64,000 nucleotides of DNA from positions 7,006,001-7,070,000 of the forward strand of contig JASJZC010000007.1 of the NCBI GenBank assembly GCA_037178855.1, written 5' to 3'. Below the pieces are notes generated by a model. That model had not been told where the DNA came from and ran no database searches. It worked only from the letters and a program-made list of their open reading frames with translations. The position numbers were made by a program, and so were the translations under genes. This stretch comes from Oscheius sp. JU75. Its lineage: Eukaryota; Nematoda; Chromadorea; Rhabditida; Rhabditidae. The number at the start of each line of letters is the position of its first letter. Positions within the stretch are counted from its first letter, which is position 1. This document shows, piece after piece, positions 13,458 to 24,603 of this stretch.

Positions 13458-15071
13458 ATGTCTGCAAGACAAGCCGACTTCTGGAAACATGCAAACTTCT
13501 CCGAGTCTGACTTTGACATCCCCGAAGTATATGAGGAGGTGGCATTCGAGGTTTGTTTTGTGAAAGTATTAAAAAATCATTGTTTGCAGGAAGAATTCAA
13601 AGATGTTGTGGCCGTAGCTGTGGTCATCTTTGCCTTTATGGGCATCTTTGCTAACATAATCGTCCTTATTCTGTCCTACAGCCATGTCAAAGGTGACTTT
13701 AGGTAGGTTGGCTAACAATATCCTTGAATAATGAGCCACGTATAGGCACTATGTTGCAAATCTGGCGGTCATTGACATCTCTTGCGGCTTATTATTTGCC
13801 TTCATGGGATACATAAACATAGACGACGTGCACAAAGATTTCTCTCTCACGTAGGCTTGTACTTTTGCACCTTGTACGCAGCAATCTTTAGTCTCAAGAC
13901 CTACTCGGCTTTTGCCTTCTACGGTAGCTTCGGAATCATGATTTGGGCTCTCGTGCCAATATCTCTGAGCCGAGTCTTCGCCCTGACGAGGCACAAGCCC
14001 TATTCGAAAGTGAGTCAGTCTGATTCTTGACCTACTCGAACGGGAATTTGAAACCTTGTCCAACAACGTGCTAAAGATCAAAAATTTTAGGCATTCGGAG
14101 CGCGACTTCCGCTTTTTTTTTGTCTGCTCTCGGATACCTTACCCGTCTCCATCCTCTATGTGAGAACCTGTTGAAGAGGTCTTGACAAAGCTTTCTCGTT
14201 TTGCAGATTATTTGCATTGTGGATCATGACGTTGCCAGATGGCTCTTCTATCTGTATGCTCTTCTCACGGTTCTGGCTTACATAATCGCCTTTACCTCCA
14301 ACTACATTGTCTTCAGGATTGTCTGTGAGTTGAGTCCACCCACATCAGATTAGGTTGCAGTTTAGCAAGACACATTGCGGTCGTGCAGAATTTACGAGAC
14401 CATGCACGACTGATCGAGACTCGCCAGGTTGCTGTCGCTACTTTAGCACAAGCATTTGTACCACTTGTATGTCAGGTAAGCTTGACGGATCAGTTACCGT
14501 GATTGCTAAGGGCTTTAAGCCAAGAGAGCCTAACCACTACCAAAAAGCATTGAAGCGGTGTCAAGGGTCGACATAAGACAGCATTAAAGGATGTAACAGG
14601 CCTTGACAGTCTTCTTCTAAGCCTGAAGAACAGATCACACGTAAGGGAGCAGCAGTATAGACAAGAAAAATCGAAGCGACACATCGTAGGAGAGCCGGAA
14701 GCGGCTGTAGACCTTGCAGAAATGTCACGACTGAAAGACCGTAAAAACCAGATGGATGCAATAATTTCAGGTCCCCGCTTTTCTCACGCTATCATCTGTG
14801 CTACTTTTGACCGAGCCGGTCACGGATGGCAATGTGATAGCCATTACCCAACTGTGGCTGGCTAGCAGCCCACTGTTAGATGCTGTGATCACAATTCTTG
14901 TCATTAAACAGTACAGGTAATGCAAATCCGATAGAAAGTAAAAAAAGACTGTTCAGAAAAGAAGCAGTCCAATGTATGTCGTCGATCAGCCAGAAGATCT
15001 TTCACTCTAAGAAAAAATCCACTGCCACGGTCTGCAGCGAGGAGCGGATCCCCTTTGAAACCCAATTGTAA
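13458..15071 (+). CDS. 7TM chemoreceptor-like GPCR with an apparent frameshift
   Basis: ATG 13458 lies four bases after a TTTTTCAG acceptor, consistent with trans-splicing. Exons join in frame through short introns and one longer one (about 14467-14770). TM1 is in the exon from 13591 (VVAVAVVIFAFMGIFANIIV), TM2 at 13746-13825 (LAVIDISCGLLFAFMGY), TM3 from about 13855 (GLYFCTLYAAIFSLKTYSAF), and later helices at 14092, 14206, 14366 and 14771. The C-terminus ends ...RIPFETQL. The region before TM6 (LIETRQVAVATLAQAFVPL) has the R/Q-x-L-x-x-Q-x-x-x-P character of the nematode Str superfamily (Srh/Sri/Str/Srd-like). TM2 and TM3 are in different frames, with no splice pair that joins them; losing one TC unit in the TCTCTCTC run at about 13842 would join them. 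So it is either a pseudogene or a sequence error. Ligand unknown. Confidence 0.7.
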
Positions 15072-15145
15072 TCTCTCAGTTTCTGGTATTGATCCTCCTC
15101 ATGTGTTTTGGAACAACAGATCTCGAAAATCGGGTATAATTGTCG

Positions 15146-15151
15146 AATAAA
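15146..15151 (+). terminator. Polyadenylation signal AATAAA
   Basis: An exact AATAAA lies 75 nt after the chemoreceptor stop, a normal distance for a nematode 3' UTR. Confidence 0.55.
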
Positions 15152-15466
15152 AATTGTTATCATGTGATGGTCATTTGGTTAGTCCATTGTCGATGGTTAT
15201 TGCGCTCTGTTCGCATCTGTTTGCGACTGTAGTGGCAGACTCCTTGCCCCAAAACACTCGCGGAAGTTGTCTCATGGCGTCTCTCCCGCTCTGCGGTGAG
15301 AATCTCCCGCAAAAGGTTGCATTTATTTTCTTTTTCTTGGTTTTATGAAACACAAAGTAGGGGAACATTCCTGCCAGTTTTTCCGGGTGATTGTGGTAAC
15401 AAGTGTTCATTACAAGTTCCAATCAAAAAAACACTGATAACTACGAACATTTTGGCCGCTCCACGC
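15152..15466 (+). other. Short intergenic stretch; possible signal-peptide exon
   Basis: A frame starting at 15193 (MVIALCSHLFATVVA) looks like a signal peptide and runs to a GGTGAG donor at about 15292. It could be the first exon of the HGSNAT homologue downstream, but I could not join it in frame to the first clear HGSNAT exon, so it is left as a suggestion. Confidence 0.25.
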
Positions 15467-17895
15467 CCTTATCCATTTCAATGGACCTCCTGGAGGTATA
15501 GTCTCGATTCTCAATGAGGACTGCTATAAATGCTCGTACTGGAATACATGCATCGTAAACGGAACCAACAACGAGGTGAGTCTAAACGAACGCGCCGATA
15601 AACAGCTGTGCACATTGGCGCCAAAGGTCAGATCGCGAAAAATGGGTGGTCGGGGTGTGAAAAGATCGTTTTTGCACATCAACCGAACCAAAAGTGCCAC
15701 CAAACAGTAGTGCTTCCGCTCTTTTTCATAGCTGATCGTTTACAGCTTCTTAGCTATAATTTCCAGTGTTTGTCACTCACGTTGATTGACACAAACATCG
15801 CGAATCACCTCTTTAGTCACCTGATCACAATTCATTTTCAAAATTCTGAATCCAATTATGCAAAACATCACGAGTTCGTCTCAAGTTGATGTCATAGCTA
15901 GCTCGTCTACCGTAATCCGAAAATCAGGACTGCTTACCGTAATCAAAAATTGTGTTCAGAAAAGATTTTAAGATTTAAAGTTGTTTTAAGAGAGTCAAAG
16001 GAAACTTATTTTCCTTTGCGTTTCAAAATAAGACTCTTAGAAAACTAGAAAATTGAAAAATGAAGGTCGCGAAAAAATAATTACTCGGCAAAGCAGTGGG
16101 TCTTCTCTGCATTATAGAACGTATACAATTCAATATTTTTTCAGGTTCACGTCTGGTCCGCAGCTCCTAATTCTTTCCGATATGTTCTCGATGGAAAGGT
16201 TGACTACGAGGGCAGTCACAGCTTTGAGAACCTGGGAGTTTACAATATTACGGCCAACAACATCAGCTACGATCTTGCGATTGTTGAAACACCTATCGAA
16301 AGATGGAGTAGGGCAAAATATAAAGACAAAAACTGATCAAAATTTCAGTTCAAACACTTCTTTCAATCGTCTTGCTCATCTTCCCTCTTGTGCTCGATCG
16401 TATTACCGAGATACTGATCACGTAAGGTCATATCCCATCCTTGAAAGTAATTTTTGCTCAAGCCATTTCTACAAGCCCATGGTGCCCAATGACTACCACC
16501 AGTTCAATAATGACGCCTCTCGCATCGTCTGCTTGGACGCAATCCGTGGATACGCTCTCGTGCTCATGATCTTCGTCAACTATGGAGGTGGTGGGCTGAC
16601 GTTGTTTAATCACTCGCCTTGGTTCGGATTGAACATCGCCGACGCCGTCTTTCCCTTATTCATGTTCTGCACTGGAGCCTCTTTGTACCATACTCAAAAA
16701 GAGAACACGAATTATGACAGATACAAGTTGTGGAAAGCCTTCTTCCGTAATGCTCGTCTCATAATCATCGGAGTCGTTCTGAGCAACTCTGCGTAGGTTG
16801 ATTCTGAAACTAACCCTGATGTTGTTCAGGACTGATCCTCCTCGTTTGCCTGGTGTTCTTCAACGCATCGGATTTGCCTGCTTGATCTTCTTCGCCGTCC
16901 ATGCTGCCGTTCATCACTACTATGAGCTGCAATGTCGGCGAAATGTAGACAACCGAGTTAGCTTTGCTGCTCACAAAGACTAATTTATTTACAGTACCAC
17001 GTGCCGTTCTACATTCGTCACCTTCACCTGATGCTGGCTGTTGTATGTGCCATTGTCGCAATACTTGTGATGTTGTGGCCCATTGACAATTGTCCTACGT
17101 AAGTATATTCATTTTTTAAATGATTACCCTTTTAGTGGCTACATGGGTCCTGGAGGAATCTCCGAGATGGGTCAGTACTATAACTGCACTGGAGGAATGG
17201 CCAGAGTTGTCGATTCGATCTTCGGAAGCCTTGTGTACCAGACGCCTACCTGCAAGGAAATGTACCACACGGTTGTTGCTTTTGATCCCGAAGGCATCGT
17301 TGGAACCATCAACTCCGTTGTCACCATTTGCGGAGGCTACTGTGTAAGCTGACTTTTCGATAAAAACTCATAATTTTCAGGCTTACAAACTGCTCTGCTC
17401 CGATAACGAAGACAAAAACCTCATCTATGGTCTACTCACTGTGTTTCTGCTGCTCATTGGCCTTGTCCTTCATATCTCGTGGATCCCGCTGTGCAAAAAC
17501 GTTTGGTAAGTTTCATTTTTTTGGTGACCGTATTTTTCCAGGAGCCTCTCGTACGTTCTCATGAACATTGCAATTGACATGATCATCTTGTGGTTAATGA
17601 ACAAGGTCACCTCTGAGACCAGTTGGTTTTTCAAGTGTCTCTGTGCCATGGGTAAGCTTCGCTGTTGTGTTTTTCAACCCAGTTTTTAGGAAAGTACTCT
17701 CTGCTGATTTACATCGTTCACGAGGTGTGCGCTAACCGTTTCCCGGTTAAGTTCAACGTTGTTCCTTCTACGGTCTTCCTGGTTCTTAATTCCATTTGGG
17801 GTGTAACCTTCCACATTCTTCTGGCCCTTGTTCTCGATTGCGGAGGGTACAAGACCGAATTCGATCCGTTCCTGGGAGTTGATGATGACAGTTGA
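15467..17895 (+). CDS. Heparan-alpha-glucosaminide N-acetyltransferase (HGSNAT) homologue
   Basis: HGSNAT moves acetyl groups from cytosolic acetyl-CoA across the lysosomal membrane onto glucosamine ends of heparan sulfate. The luminal N-terminal part is seen at 15467-15573 (ALIHFNGPPGGIV, EDCYKCSYW) and 16145-16310, separated by a 570-nt intron. A first TM follows (LLSIVLLIFPLVL). The conserved core begins at about 16508: SRIVCLDAIRGYALVLMIFV, NYGGGG, then FNHSPWFGLNIADAVFPLF. The His in NHSPW corresponds to the catalytic histidine of the family. Later signatures are PPRLPGVLQRIGFACLIFF, FDPEGIVGTINSVVT and KYSLLIYIVHEV. It ends ...GVDDDS. Frames join through short introns at about 16796, 16983, 17101, 17345, 17505 and 17652. 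The extreme 5' end (signal peptide and start codon) is not resolved: the frame is closed by a stop just upstream with no acceptor in between. Confidence 0.9.
15997..16019. repeat. Perfect 9-bp hairpin in the first HGSNAT intron
   Basis: CAAAGGAAA, a 5-nt loop, then TTTCCTTTG. Flanking bases (AAGAGAGTC upstream, GACTCTTAG downstream) partly extend the inverted repeat. It may be the centre of a small palindromic element; no coding content. Confidence 0.5.
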
Positions 17896-18035
17896 GGTCG
17901 TCCTCTCCAACAGGATTATACTTCTCTTACTGGTGATAATAGCGCCAGTGACCAACACGGGCTTCTGTATACGGCTCTTCTAAAGCTTTATCTATTTATT
18001 TAGAACACTTCACTTTCCACAACTTCTTTTTAAGT

Positions 18036-18041
18036 AATAAA
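18036..18041 (+). terminator. Polyadenylation signal of HGSNAT, abutting a convergent gene
   Basis: AATAAA lies 140 nt after the HGSNAT stop and ends one base before the stop codon (18043) of the minus-strand gene. The two transcripts must therefore overlap at their 3' ends. Confidence 0.55.
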
Positions 18042-18042
18042 T

Positions 18043-18702
18043 TTATGCAATGAGAGTTAGTGCCAGGACAACAAAAGTCGTGAGCAGGGATAAGGTCGAA
18101 GAGGATCGGTAGAGTGGATCTCCTGGCTGGCGTTCATTCCAATTCTTCGCTACTCTGTACTCGCTAGGATCGATGGCATAGACATCTCCATAGGTGTGAC
18201 GAGAAATGGGAGCGCGTTCAAAATCTGTACGCAGGTATTGGGCGTCGCAAGTAGCGTCGTACACTTTGTTCACGTTGTTGTTCATCTAAAGTTGTCTTTG
18301 TGGTTTGAAATCACAGTCGATTTACCTTGACAATATAGTGGCATCTTCTTTCTGAGCCTCTGTCCAGAACTACCCAGTTGACACTGGTTTTCCCACCCTC
18401 ACAGACTCCGTTTCTCCAATAGCCTGTCTGAACCAGCTTTTCTCACAAAAGTGCCTATTGCTTACATCACAGTACTCCCTCATCCTCGATCCGTATCTCA
18501 CATGATGGGTTATGTCCTGTTCGCTTCTTCTATGCTGCTCATGAGTGTGGGTACGGTAGATTCGGCTTGCAAATACGGAAGTCGAAGACACGGCAAGCAA
18601 TGACAGTATCAACATTGCTGTAAAACCGAGCAACAACTTCTCTTTTATACTAAGTGAGGTGATTTCATTGCCTCTAGATGATGAGAAACGGGGGACGCAC
18701 AT
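18043..18702 (-). CDS. Small membrane-anchored extracellular protein, unknown family
   Basis: Three exons join in frame (introns at about 18438-18475 and 18286-18326). An N-terminal hydrophobic segment (LLLGFTAMLILSLLAVSSTS) could be a signal anchor or signal peptide. A Cys-containing ectodomain follows (YCDTGYWRNGVCEGGKTSV, then RRCHYIVK and YDATCDAQ), and the last residues are hydrophobic (LSLLTTFVVLALTLIA), as in a GPI-anchored or tail-anchored protein. The start lies only 71 nt after the stop of the upstream gene on the same strand, and a TTGTTTCAG acceptor sits in that gap, which fits a downstream operon gene receiving a spliced leader. I do not recognise the family. Confidence 0.65.
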
Positions 18703-18773
18703 GAATCAGGTTTATTCTTCTATGGAACTGAAACAATAGGACAAAAGAATCTCGCAGATGATTAGAAAATTTA

Positions 18774-21116
18774 TCAGCAACATTTACATTTACAACGGTT
18801 TTCGTTGAGCAGAAGAGTGACAAAATGTTGAGAGGTATAGCCTTCCGGGCAGCCGCACGTTTTTGGGCATATGTACTGGACGATTTCGCGAACGACTCGT
18901 TTCTTTAGAGCACACATGCCACCTAAACGAAGCCTTATTCTGCTATGTTTTATGCCTTACCTGCTCGTTGCCCACACGATTTACAAGCTTCAAAATTCGA
19001 CTCTCTATTAGGTTCTGTTCCGTACCCGTCACCAAATAGTCTATTCGTTTGCGCCTCTTCGGGTAAATCATCTCTAAAAGACGATTTTTTTTACCTAAAA
19101 AGGTGCCTACGTTAACGCGATTAGGAGATTAGTAACTCGCTCCTGCTGATCAACGGGTAGTGTCGTGTTTATGAGCTTCCGGATTTCCCTTACTTTCGCA
19201 GCTGTTGTATAGCACAACGGTGATAACTTGACGCATAACTCCGGCTCAATGTAGTCTCTGCATGTTGTCAAAGGAAGCACTGGCAGTGTCACAGTGGCTT
19301 TCGTTTTTGAAGTAGCAGTAGTCGATGTAGTTGTCGGCTTTGCAGTTGTTTTAGGTTTTGCTGTGGCCGCCGCGGCAGGCCTGATTGTAGGTTTCGATGT
19401 AGTTGTTGTAATAGCAACGGTAGTAGTCGTGGGCTTATTGAAATGGCCTCCTGAACCCTGTCCCTCAACACCATCCAACAGACGGGAATATGAATTTTCT
19501 CCCTGAACTAAGAATCACAAGAAGAATTCTCAAGACCTACCAATTTCAACCAAAGCTGGATCTCCTGAGCTGTCAACTGTCTAGCAATGTAGAAGTCTCC
19601 CTTTCTGGCACAGTAAATATAGTGTCCATCAATCAGTTGCATAGCATTCTTACTGATTTCTTCTTTGTTGTAGAGACAACCTAAAAAATGGGACAGCCAT
19701 TTTTCGAGGCTTACCGACTTGTTCCGTCAGAGGAACAGCTGTGCTATAGCTTGTGAAGTTGAATGAGCACTTCATTATCTTCTCTCCATCATAATACAAG
19801 CTTTCAAAACGAATATTTCTTCCGTCCGAGAGATTGCAACCAGCTAAAACGGTTTGATAGCGAATACAGTTACCGTACTCAAGTTTCCAAAGTTGAATAG
19901 TCCTTCTCCAGCGTGACAATAGTATGCCCTGCCGTCTATATACTTTGTAGCATGGAGGGGAATCTCAATTCCACTGATGATACAACCTCAAACTGTTTTT
20001 GAGAAAAGTGTTTGTGAACTGACTTCGTTTAACGACAACTCCATAATGACAGACATATCCAGTTTTTCCATCAGGCGTGGTCCATTCGTAAGCATTTCCA
20101 ACAACTCGACCGTTGCTTTTGCAGGAAATTTCTGTGAAATATGCTATTGGAAAACAGTGGAAGTTACCTGCATCATTGGCTAGTTCTAACTTCCAGACAC
20201 TTTCCTTTGTCCAGCTACATTTCACCACAACACCGTTTACTTCCCCAAACGCATCGGGCAGAATGTATTTATTTTGAGCCGAAAGGCAAGCTGTAATTTG
20301 TCATTAGAAAATCATTGCTTTTTACATCACCTGTTGCCTGGCTAAAGAATGAACCGTTGGCGTCTTTTTTGCACTGCCAACTGACTCCGGCACTAACAGT
20401 CAGAGATCTCGAGGCAATCTGAAAACAACATCATAGATGAAAACTTTTCAAGCCGCTACCTTAACTGTGTCAGCAGTCTGTTCGATCCAGGTGTGTCCCT
20501 CCGCGTAAATGGCTTTTCCCACAATGCAGCCTTGTTCTAGAGTAAAATGATCATTGAAAAGGTTTATTTGGGAAAGTGGTCAGCAATTGGAACAGCTTCC
20601 ACAAGGGGACTTAGTCTCTTCGGACGTACTGGTTGTGATGCGGAGCCGGATCTTTCCGTCCTCTTCAAAGCAGAATACGCTCTCTCCATCGTCAAAAGTC
20701 CTGTTCTGACCAACTTTCAGGACGGCACCGGTGCGATCCATGCAGGCTGAACACTTGAGCCTTATAGTCAATAGGAAAACCCACTTTTTACTTTGTACAA
20801 GGCGTGGTCTGCATCCATCTCGCAGACGTACTTGAAATTGCACGTAGTATGGGTTTGCCATGGGAGTAGAACTTCACTCGTCATATCATTCTTCGGGGCA
20901 CATCCTGAGACAACCCACTATTATTAGAACAGAACCAATTACACCAACGACAGCTATTCCTTTTGTACCCTCATCTTCAAAGCACTGGTACTTGATGTAG
21001 TTGTCTACCCAGGCATGACCGGGAGTGCAAGCAGCAATCTTGGCCTCGTCTTCGGTGACAAGAGGACCCTGTTGGCTGAGAGCAACCAGTATGAGCAGTA
21101 GGAACGGCCGTAACAT
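18774..21116 (-). CDS. Secreted multi-repeat protein: MIG-18-like fibronectin-type-I-like repeats, Thr-rich linker, ShK-like C-terminus
   Basis: The start ATG at 21116 directly follows a GTTCAG acceptor, and a signal peptide (LRPFLLLILVALSQQG) follows. About nine repeats of roughly 40-60 residues come next, each with the pattern C-x-G...W or Y...x-C, for example CTPGHAWVDNYIKYQC, QGCIVGKAIYAEGHTW, SCKSNGRVVGNAYEW and GCNLSDGRNIRFESLYYDG. This is the layout of the nematode MIG-18-like (fibronectin type I-like) repeat found in secreted matrix proteins. Then come a Thr/Ala/Lys-rich linker (about 19300-19450), a CRDYIEPELCVKLSPLC segment, and a C-terminal ShK-like six-cysteine region (ACKSCGQRAGGMCAL ... 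YICPKTCGCPEG). It ends NRCKCKCC. Ten or more short introns keep frame. Likely role: extracellular matrix or cuticle/basement-membrane association; inferred only. Confidence 0.75.
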
Positions 21117-21530
21117 CTGAACTGACAGTGAGGGAGGGAAAAGAGAAGATCGGCTGAGTTAAGTCAAGGACGGCGATTAAAAAGAATTCGAATGGATCTT
21201 TTCTCGGCTACTTAATGAGAACACACGAACCCCTGGGCTGCTTTTTGTCCACTTTACACAAACAGCTAAAAAATGTGCGTGTCAGTGGATGTTCCAGCTG
21301 ACAGAACTCTCAACTCAATTGAATGTATCACTAAACGTATCACTTTTATGAAAGCGTATTTTCAGGGAAAAACAAAAAATAAAGACAAGGTTTTAGAGCG
21401 ATTAACCTTCCTAGATTTAGCTAAAGAGGTTAAATCCTCATCTTTTAGGAACTTTCACCAATTTGACGAGTCACTTTGCCCCGCTCCCCTCCGCAAGCGT
21501 GAATTAAACACCTTTATTCGGGTCACGATG

Positions 21531-22833
21531 TCACATTTTGCTTTGAGGGTAGCTTCGAACGAGACCCTCCTGAGCCGAGGAAACAACAAGCTTGCCGTCT
21601 TTTGTCCACAGACGCCCTTCAATAAAAGCTCTACTTGAATCTGAAAGACATCTGGTCAAAGGTAATCGAGATAGCTTACTGGCTTTTGAGCTTACGGTCT
21701 CGTATAACATCCACTCATCAACACGAAAATCGGGTTCATGTAGCCACAAGCAATGGTCTAGGGAGAAAGTCATCGTGGACACGAAGCCTTTTCTGAATAG
21801 GAGTTTTGCAACCAGCCGGGAATCAATTTACCTCAAATGTGGTCGAACTGCGGTACCGATCATACTATAGTCAGTAAGATAAGCTGCTACGCACTGATGC
21901 AACCGATGATCATCCCCGATATTCTCTTTTGCTCTGATCCAGATCAAAGTGTGAGGATCCGAGTCTTCTCCCACCACAAACTGCTGTGGATTTACTGGTC
22001 GCACCTGAAAATTGTCTCACTTTCATAGAAAGATGCTCAGCTCACATCGAAAACTCTCCCGACAGCCGGTGGAAACTCTCTTATGGCTCTTTTCACAACA
22101 GTTTTTGAAAATTTGTCTGCATCATCAGTTCTAAGTAGATTCCTGGCAATTGTTCCAGCACTCTCAAGGGTTTCCGGATCAGGAACATTGGGCATAGTGT
22201 GTTGATGAAGGATTGCGTCTTGCTCCCTCTAAGGCATAAACTGGTGCAGTTATGAAAAGTTTACCTGATGAAAAGATAACTGACAACTGAAAATTGCCTC
22301 CCCGTCTTGAACAGCTTTTACAATACGTGTGCAGAAACTTTTCCCATCTCTCACTCTATCAATCATGTACAAAATAGGTTTATCCACGTTTCCTTAAGAA
22401 CAAACGTTCGAATGATGTCAAGTGTACATTCCCACCTTGTTTGATGAAGTAGCTATGCAGAGAGTGAGGAATAAATTTTTCTTCAACGGTAGCTGCAGCA
22501 GCTGCTAGCGACTGTCCAACAACCTGAACAACTGAACTTTCAGCTCTTGTAAGACAAATGTACCTGTCCTCCGAACACAGCATTATGTGACATTCTTCCT
22601 TTTAGAAGATGTCGGGCACTAAGATTGCTCTACGATGTTCAAAAAACGACTTACATATAGATGTCATTATCGATCCTCTCCAATTTCAAAAAAGTGTCAA
22701 TAAGACCTGCTTGTATGTCATTTGCCCTTGACTCTATATCCACGTGGGTCACGTTAGTCAGCTCAGAAACCTGTTTAAAGTTTCACACCAGAAAGGAAAA
22801 GGAACTAACGTATTTTCCGGATGCAAAAGGCAT
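21531..22833 (-). CDS. Peroxisomal acyl-CoA thioesterase (ACOT8/TesB family)
   Basis: The enzyme hydrolyses acyl-CoA to free fatty acid and CoA in peroxisomes. Exons in order give VSELTNVTHVDIESRAND, then NAVFGGQVVGQSLAAAAATV (the conserved HNxxFGGQ-type N-terminal hot-dog segment), IPHSLHSYFIKQG, GKSFCTRIVKAVQDGEAIF, and the second hot-dog with TMTFSLDHCLWLHEPDFRVD, WMLYET and IEGRLWTKDGKLVVSSAQEG. The last residues are PQSKM; SKM is a PTS1-type peroxisomal import signal. The length of about 310-320 residues fits ACOT8. The 38-nt intron near 21675-21712 restores the frame between WMLYETVSSKA and NSSRAFIEG. The start is at 22833 (MPFASGKY). Confidence 0.88.
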
Positions 22834-23142
22834 GATGAATTGAGGAAATGTCGGTCAGGCTGGGGTGGCGCACTGTCTTTGATAAGAAATGTTGCCTTCA
22901 GCTGGTGAACATTGTACCAATGTGTAGTTGAGTATCATACGACCAGCAAAAACCCATGAACTCATGAACATGATTAGTTTGATGAAGTTGGTGGGAAAAG
23001 ACACAGGGAAGTGAATATTCATTTCAAAGTTTCGAACTACTACACTAAGCCGCGGCATTATTATGGTACTAAAATATGTATTGTGACTAAGAAGTATATT
23101 TAGGAGCCCAATGCAACTAGAATAGAACAACTTTCTGGTTCC
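22834..23142. other. Divergent gap between thioesterase and chemoreceptor genes
   Basis: A 300-nt gap between a minus-strand gene and a plus-strand gene, so it probably holds both promoters. A hydrophobic minus-strand frame (22855-23130) has no motif I recognise and is not called. Confidence 0.4.
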
Positions 23143-24526
23143 TTGCTGACAATGCTGGTAAAGTTAAAAGAAAGTTCAAATTATTCTTTTCAGCTAACAG
23201 TTTCCTGCTTCATGATCCATTTTCCTATTATCCTTGTCGTACTGTCCAGAAAGAGTTTCAAAGGATCTTTTTTTAAAATATGTGCTGGTCGCTCTTTCGG
23301 ACACATTTTTGCGTCTCTCACGACAGGAATACCATGTTCAGTTGCCTTGTTTCTGTAAGAAATATCCATTACTTAAAGCGAGTGACTCATTATTACGCCC
23401 CTGCGCCCAAAGTTGGTGCGCACAAAATCACTTAGACCAAACCAAAAAGAGAAAGAAAATGGCCAGAAATAGCTAAATTTTGATATTTTAGAGCAAACCG
23501 TTCACTCCCATTTTTACAACCCAATTCCTTTTCATTCTCTTTTTTTCTTGTATGTAATTTGTCTACATGAGTATAGAGCAGTGTTTTAACACAATAAGTG
23601 CTACAAGCGTCGACAAAAGACGGCAGAAATCCATTTTTCTTGGAGCTTTGGGATAAAAATGGTTTAAATGCGGTAGATTCGCGCCAAAGTTTTCGTAGCA
23701 AGACACCCGCTTTAATGTATAATAAACCTTTTTTTTTTTTAGAAACGAGCCATTCCTTGTCTATTTTATCAATGGATACTACTACACACTCAACTTTCTT
23801 TTTCTGACTGAACTTTTGATAGCTCTCAACCGATTCGTGGCAGTGTTCTTTTGGACCTCAACCGCGTCACTCTTCAGGGAACGAAACACCGATGTACGTT
23901 ATCAAAAAGACAAAAACGGTGGTTATCAGATAACAATTGTGGCCCTAGTCCTTATTTCCACAATAAGAGCGATATACTCGATTTATAACGGTATGAACTG
24001 CTAGCTATGTTTCATACATTTCAGAATGTTTTGCTATATTTTATCACGACAAGCTAACAATGGAGTTTGATGGTGTAAAATGCCATGGAGAGGTTCTTAT
24101 ACTAGTTATTATGGAATCTTTGATGTTTGGTGGCTTTGTGCTAAATTTGATAACACTCAAGAAGCTTGTTTCATTGGTAGGCAACAGCTACTTACATGTC
24201 AGGAAAAATTTTAGCATAGACAAGGAATTGCACAAGATCATGTAGCAAGAAATCGTCTTCGACAGAATGTCACACATTTTAAATTTACCTTTGCGCAGAG
24301 TATTATTTGGATGGTGATTGGATGGTCAATAGTTGTACGCAGTGAGCTCTTTAAGAGCATACCCTTCGTTCATTATGTTTTGGAGGATCTTATTGAGTTT
24401 GTGGGCAGCTTGGCCGAAGGGTATTTGTGTCTGTGCCAGCTTACAAATTGTTTATTACAGATGTCTGTTTTGGTGGCTACATGGAAATCATGTATTCAAT
24501 CGTCACATATTTTCAAATCAGGGTAG
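23143..24526 (+). CDS. 7TM chemoreceptor-like GPCR (Srx-like)
   Basis: The first exon (about 23143-23356) encodes a hydrophobic segment and FKGSFFKICAGRSFGHIF. After a 380-nt intron ending in a long T tract plus AG at 23741, the next exon gives NEPFLVYFINGYYYTLNFLF, then LLIALNRFVAVFFW, the LNRFVAV box at the end of TM3 that is typical of nematode Srx/Srsx-type receptors. Further exons give helices at about 23930-23985, 24085-24160 and 24295-24500, with the intracellular stretch RQGIAQDHVARNRLRQNVTH between them. It ends ...SSHIFKSG. Introns near 23991-24024 and 24178-24220 keep frame. The N-terminal start is the least certain part. Ligand unknown. Confidence 0.65.
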
Positions 24527-24603
24527 TGGTCAACCACACACTAATTCGAAGATCGTTTATGTAAAGCCTGAACTTGGAAATAGATCCACTAAATAAACAA
24601 TAT

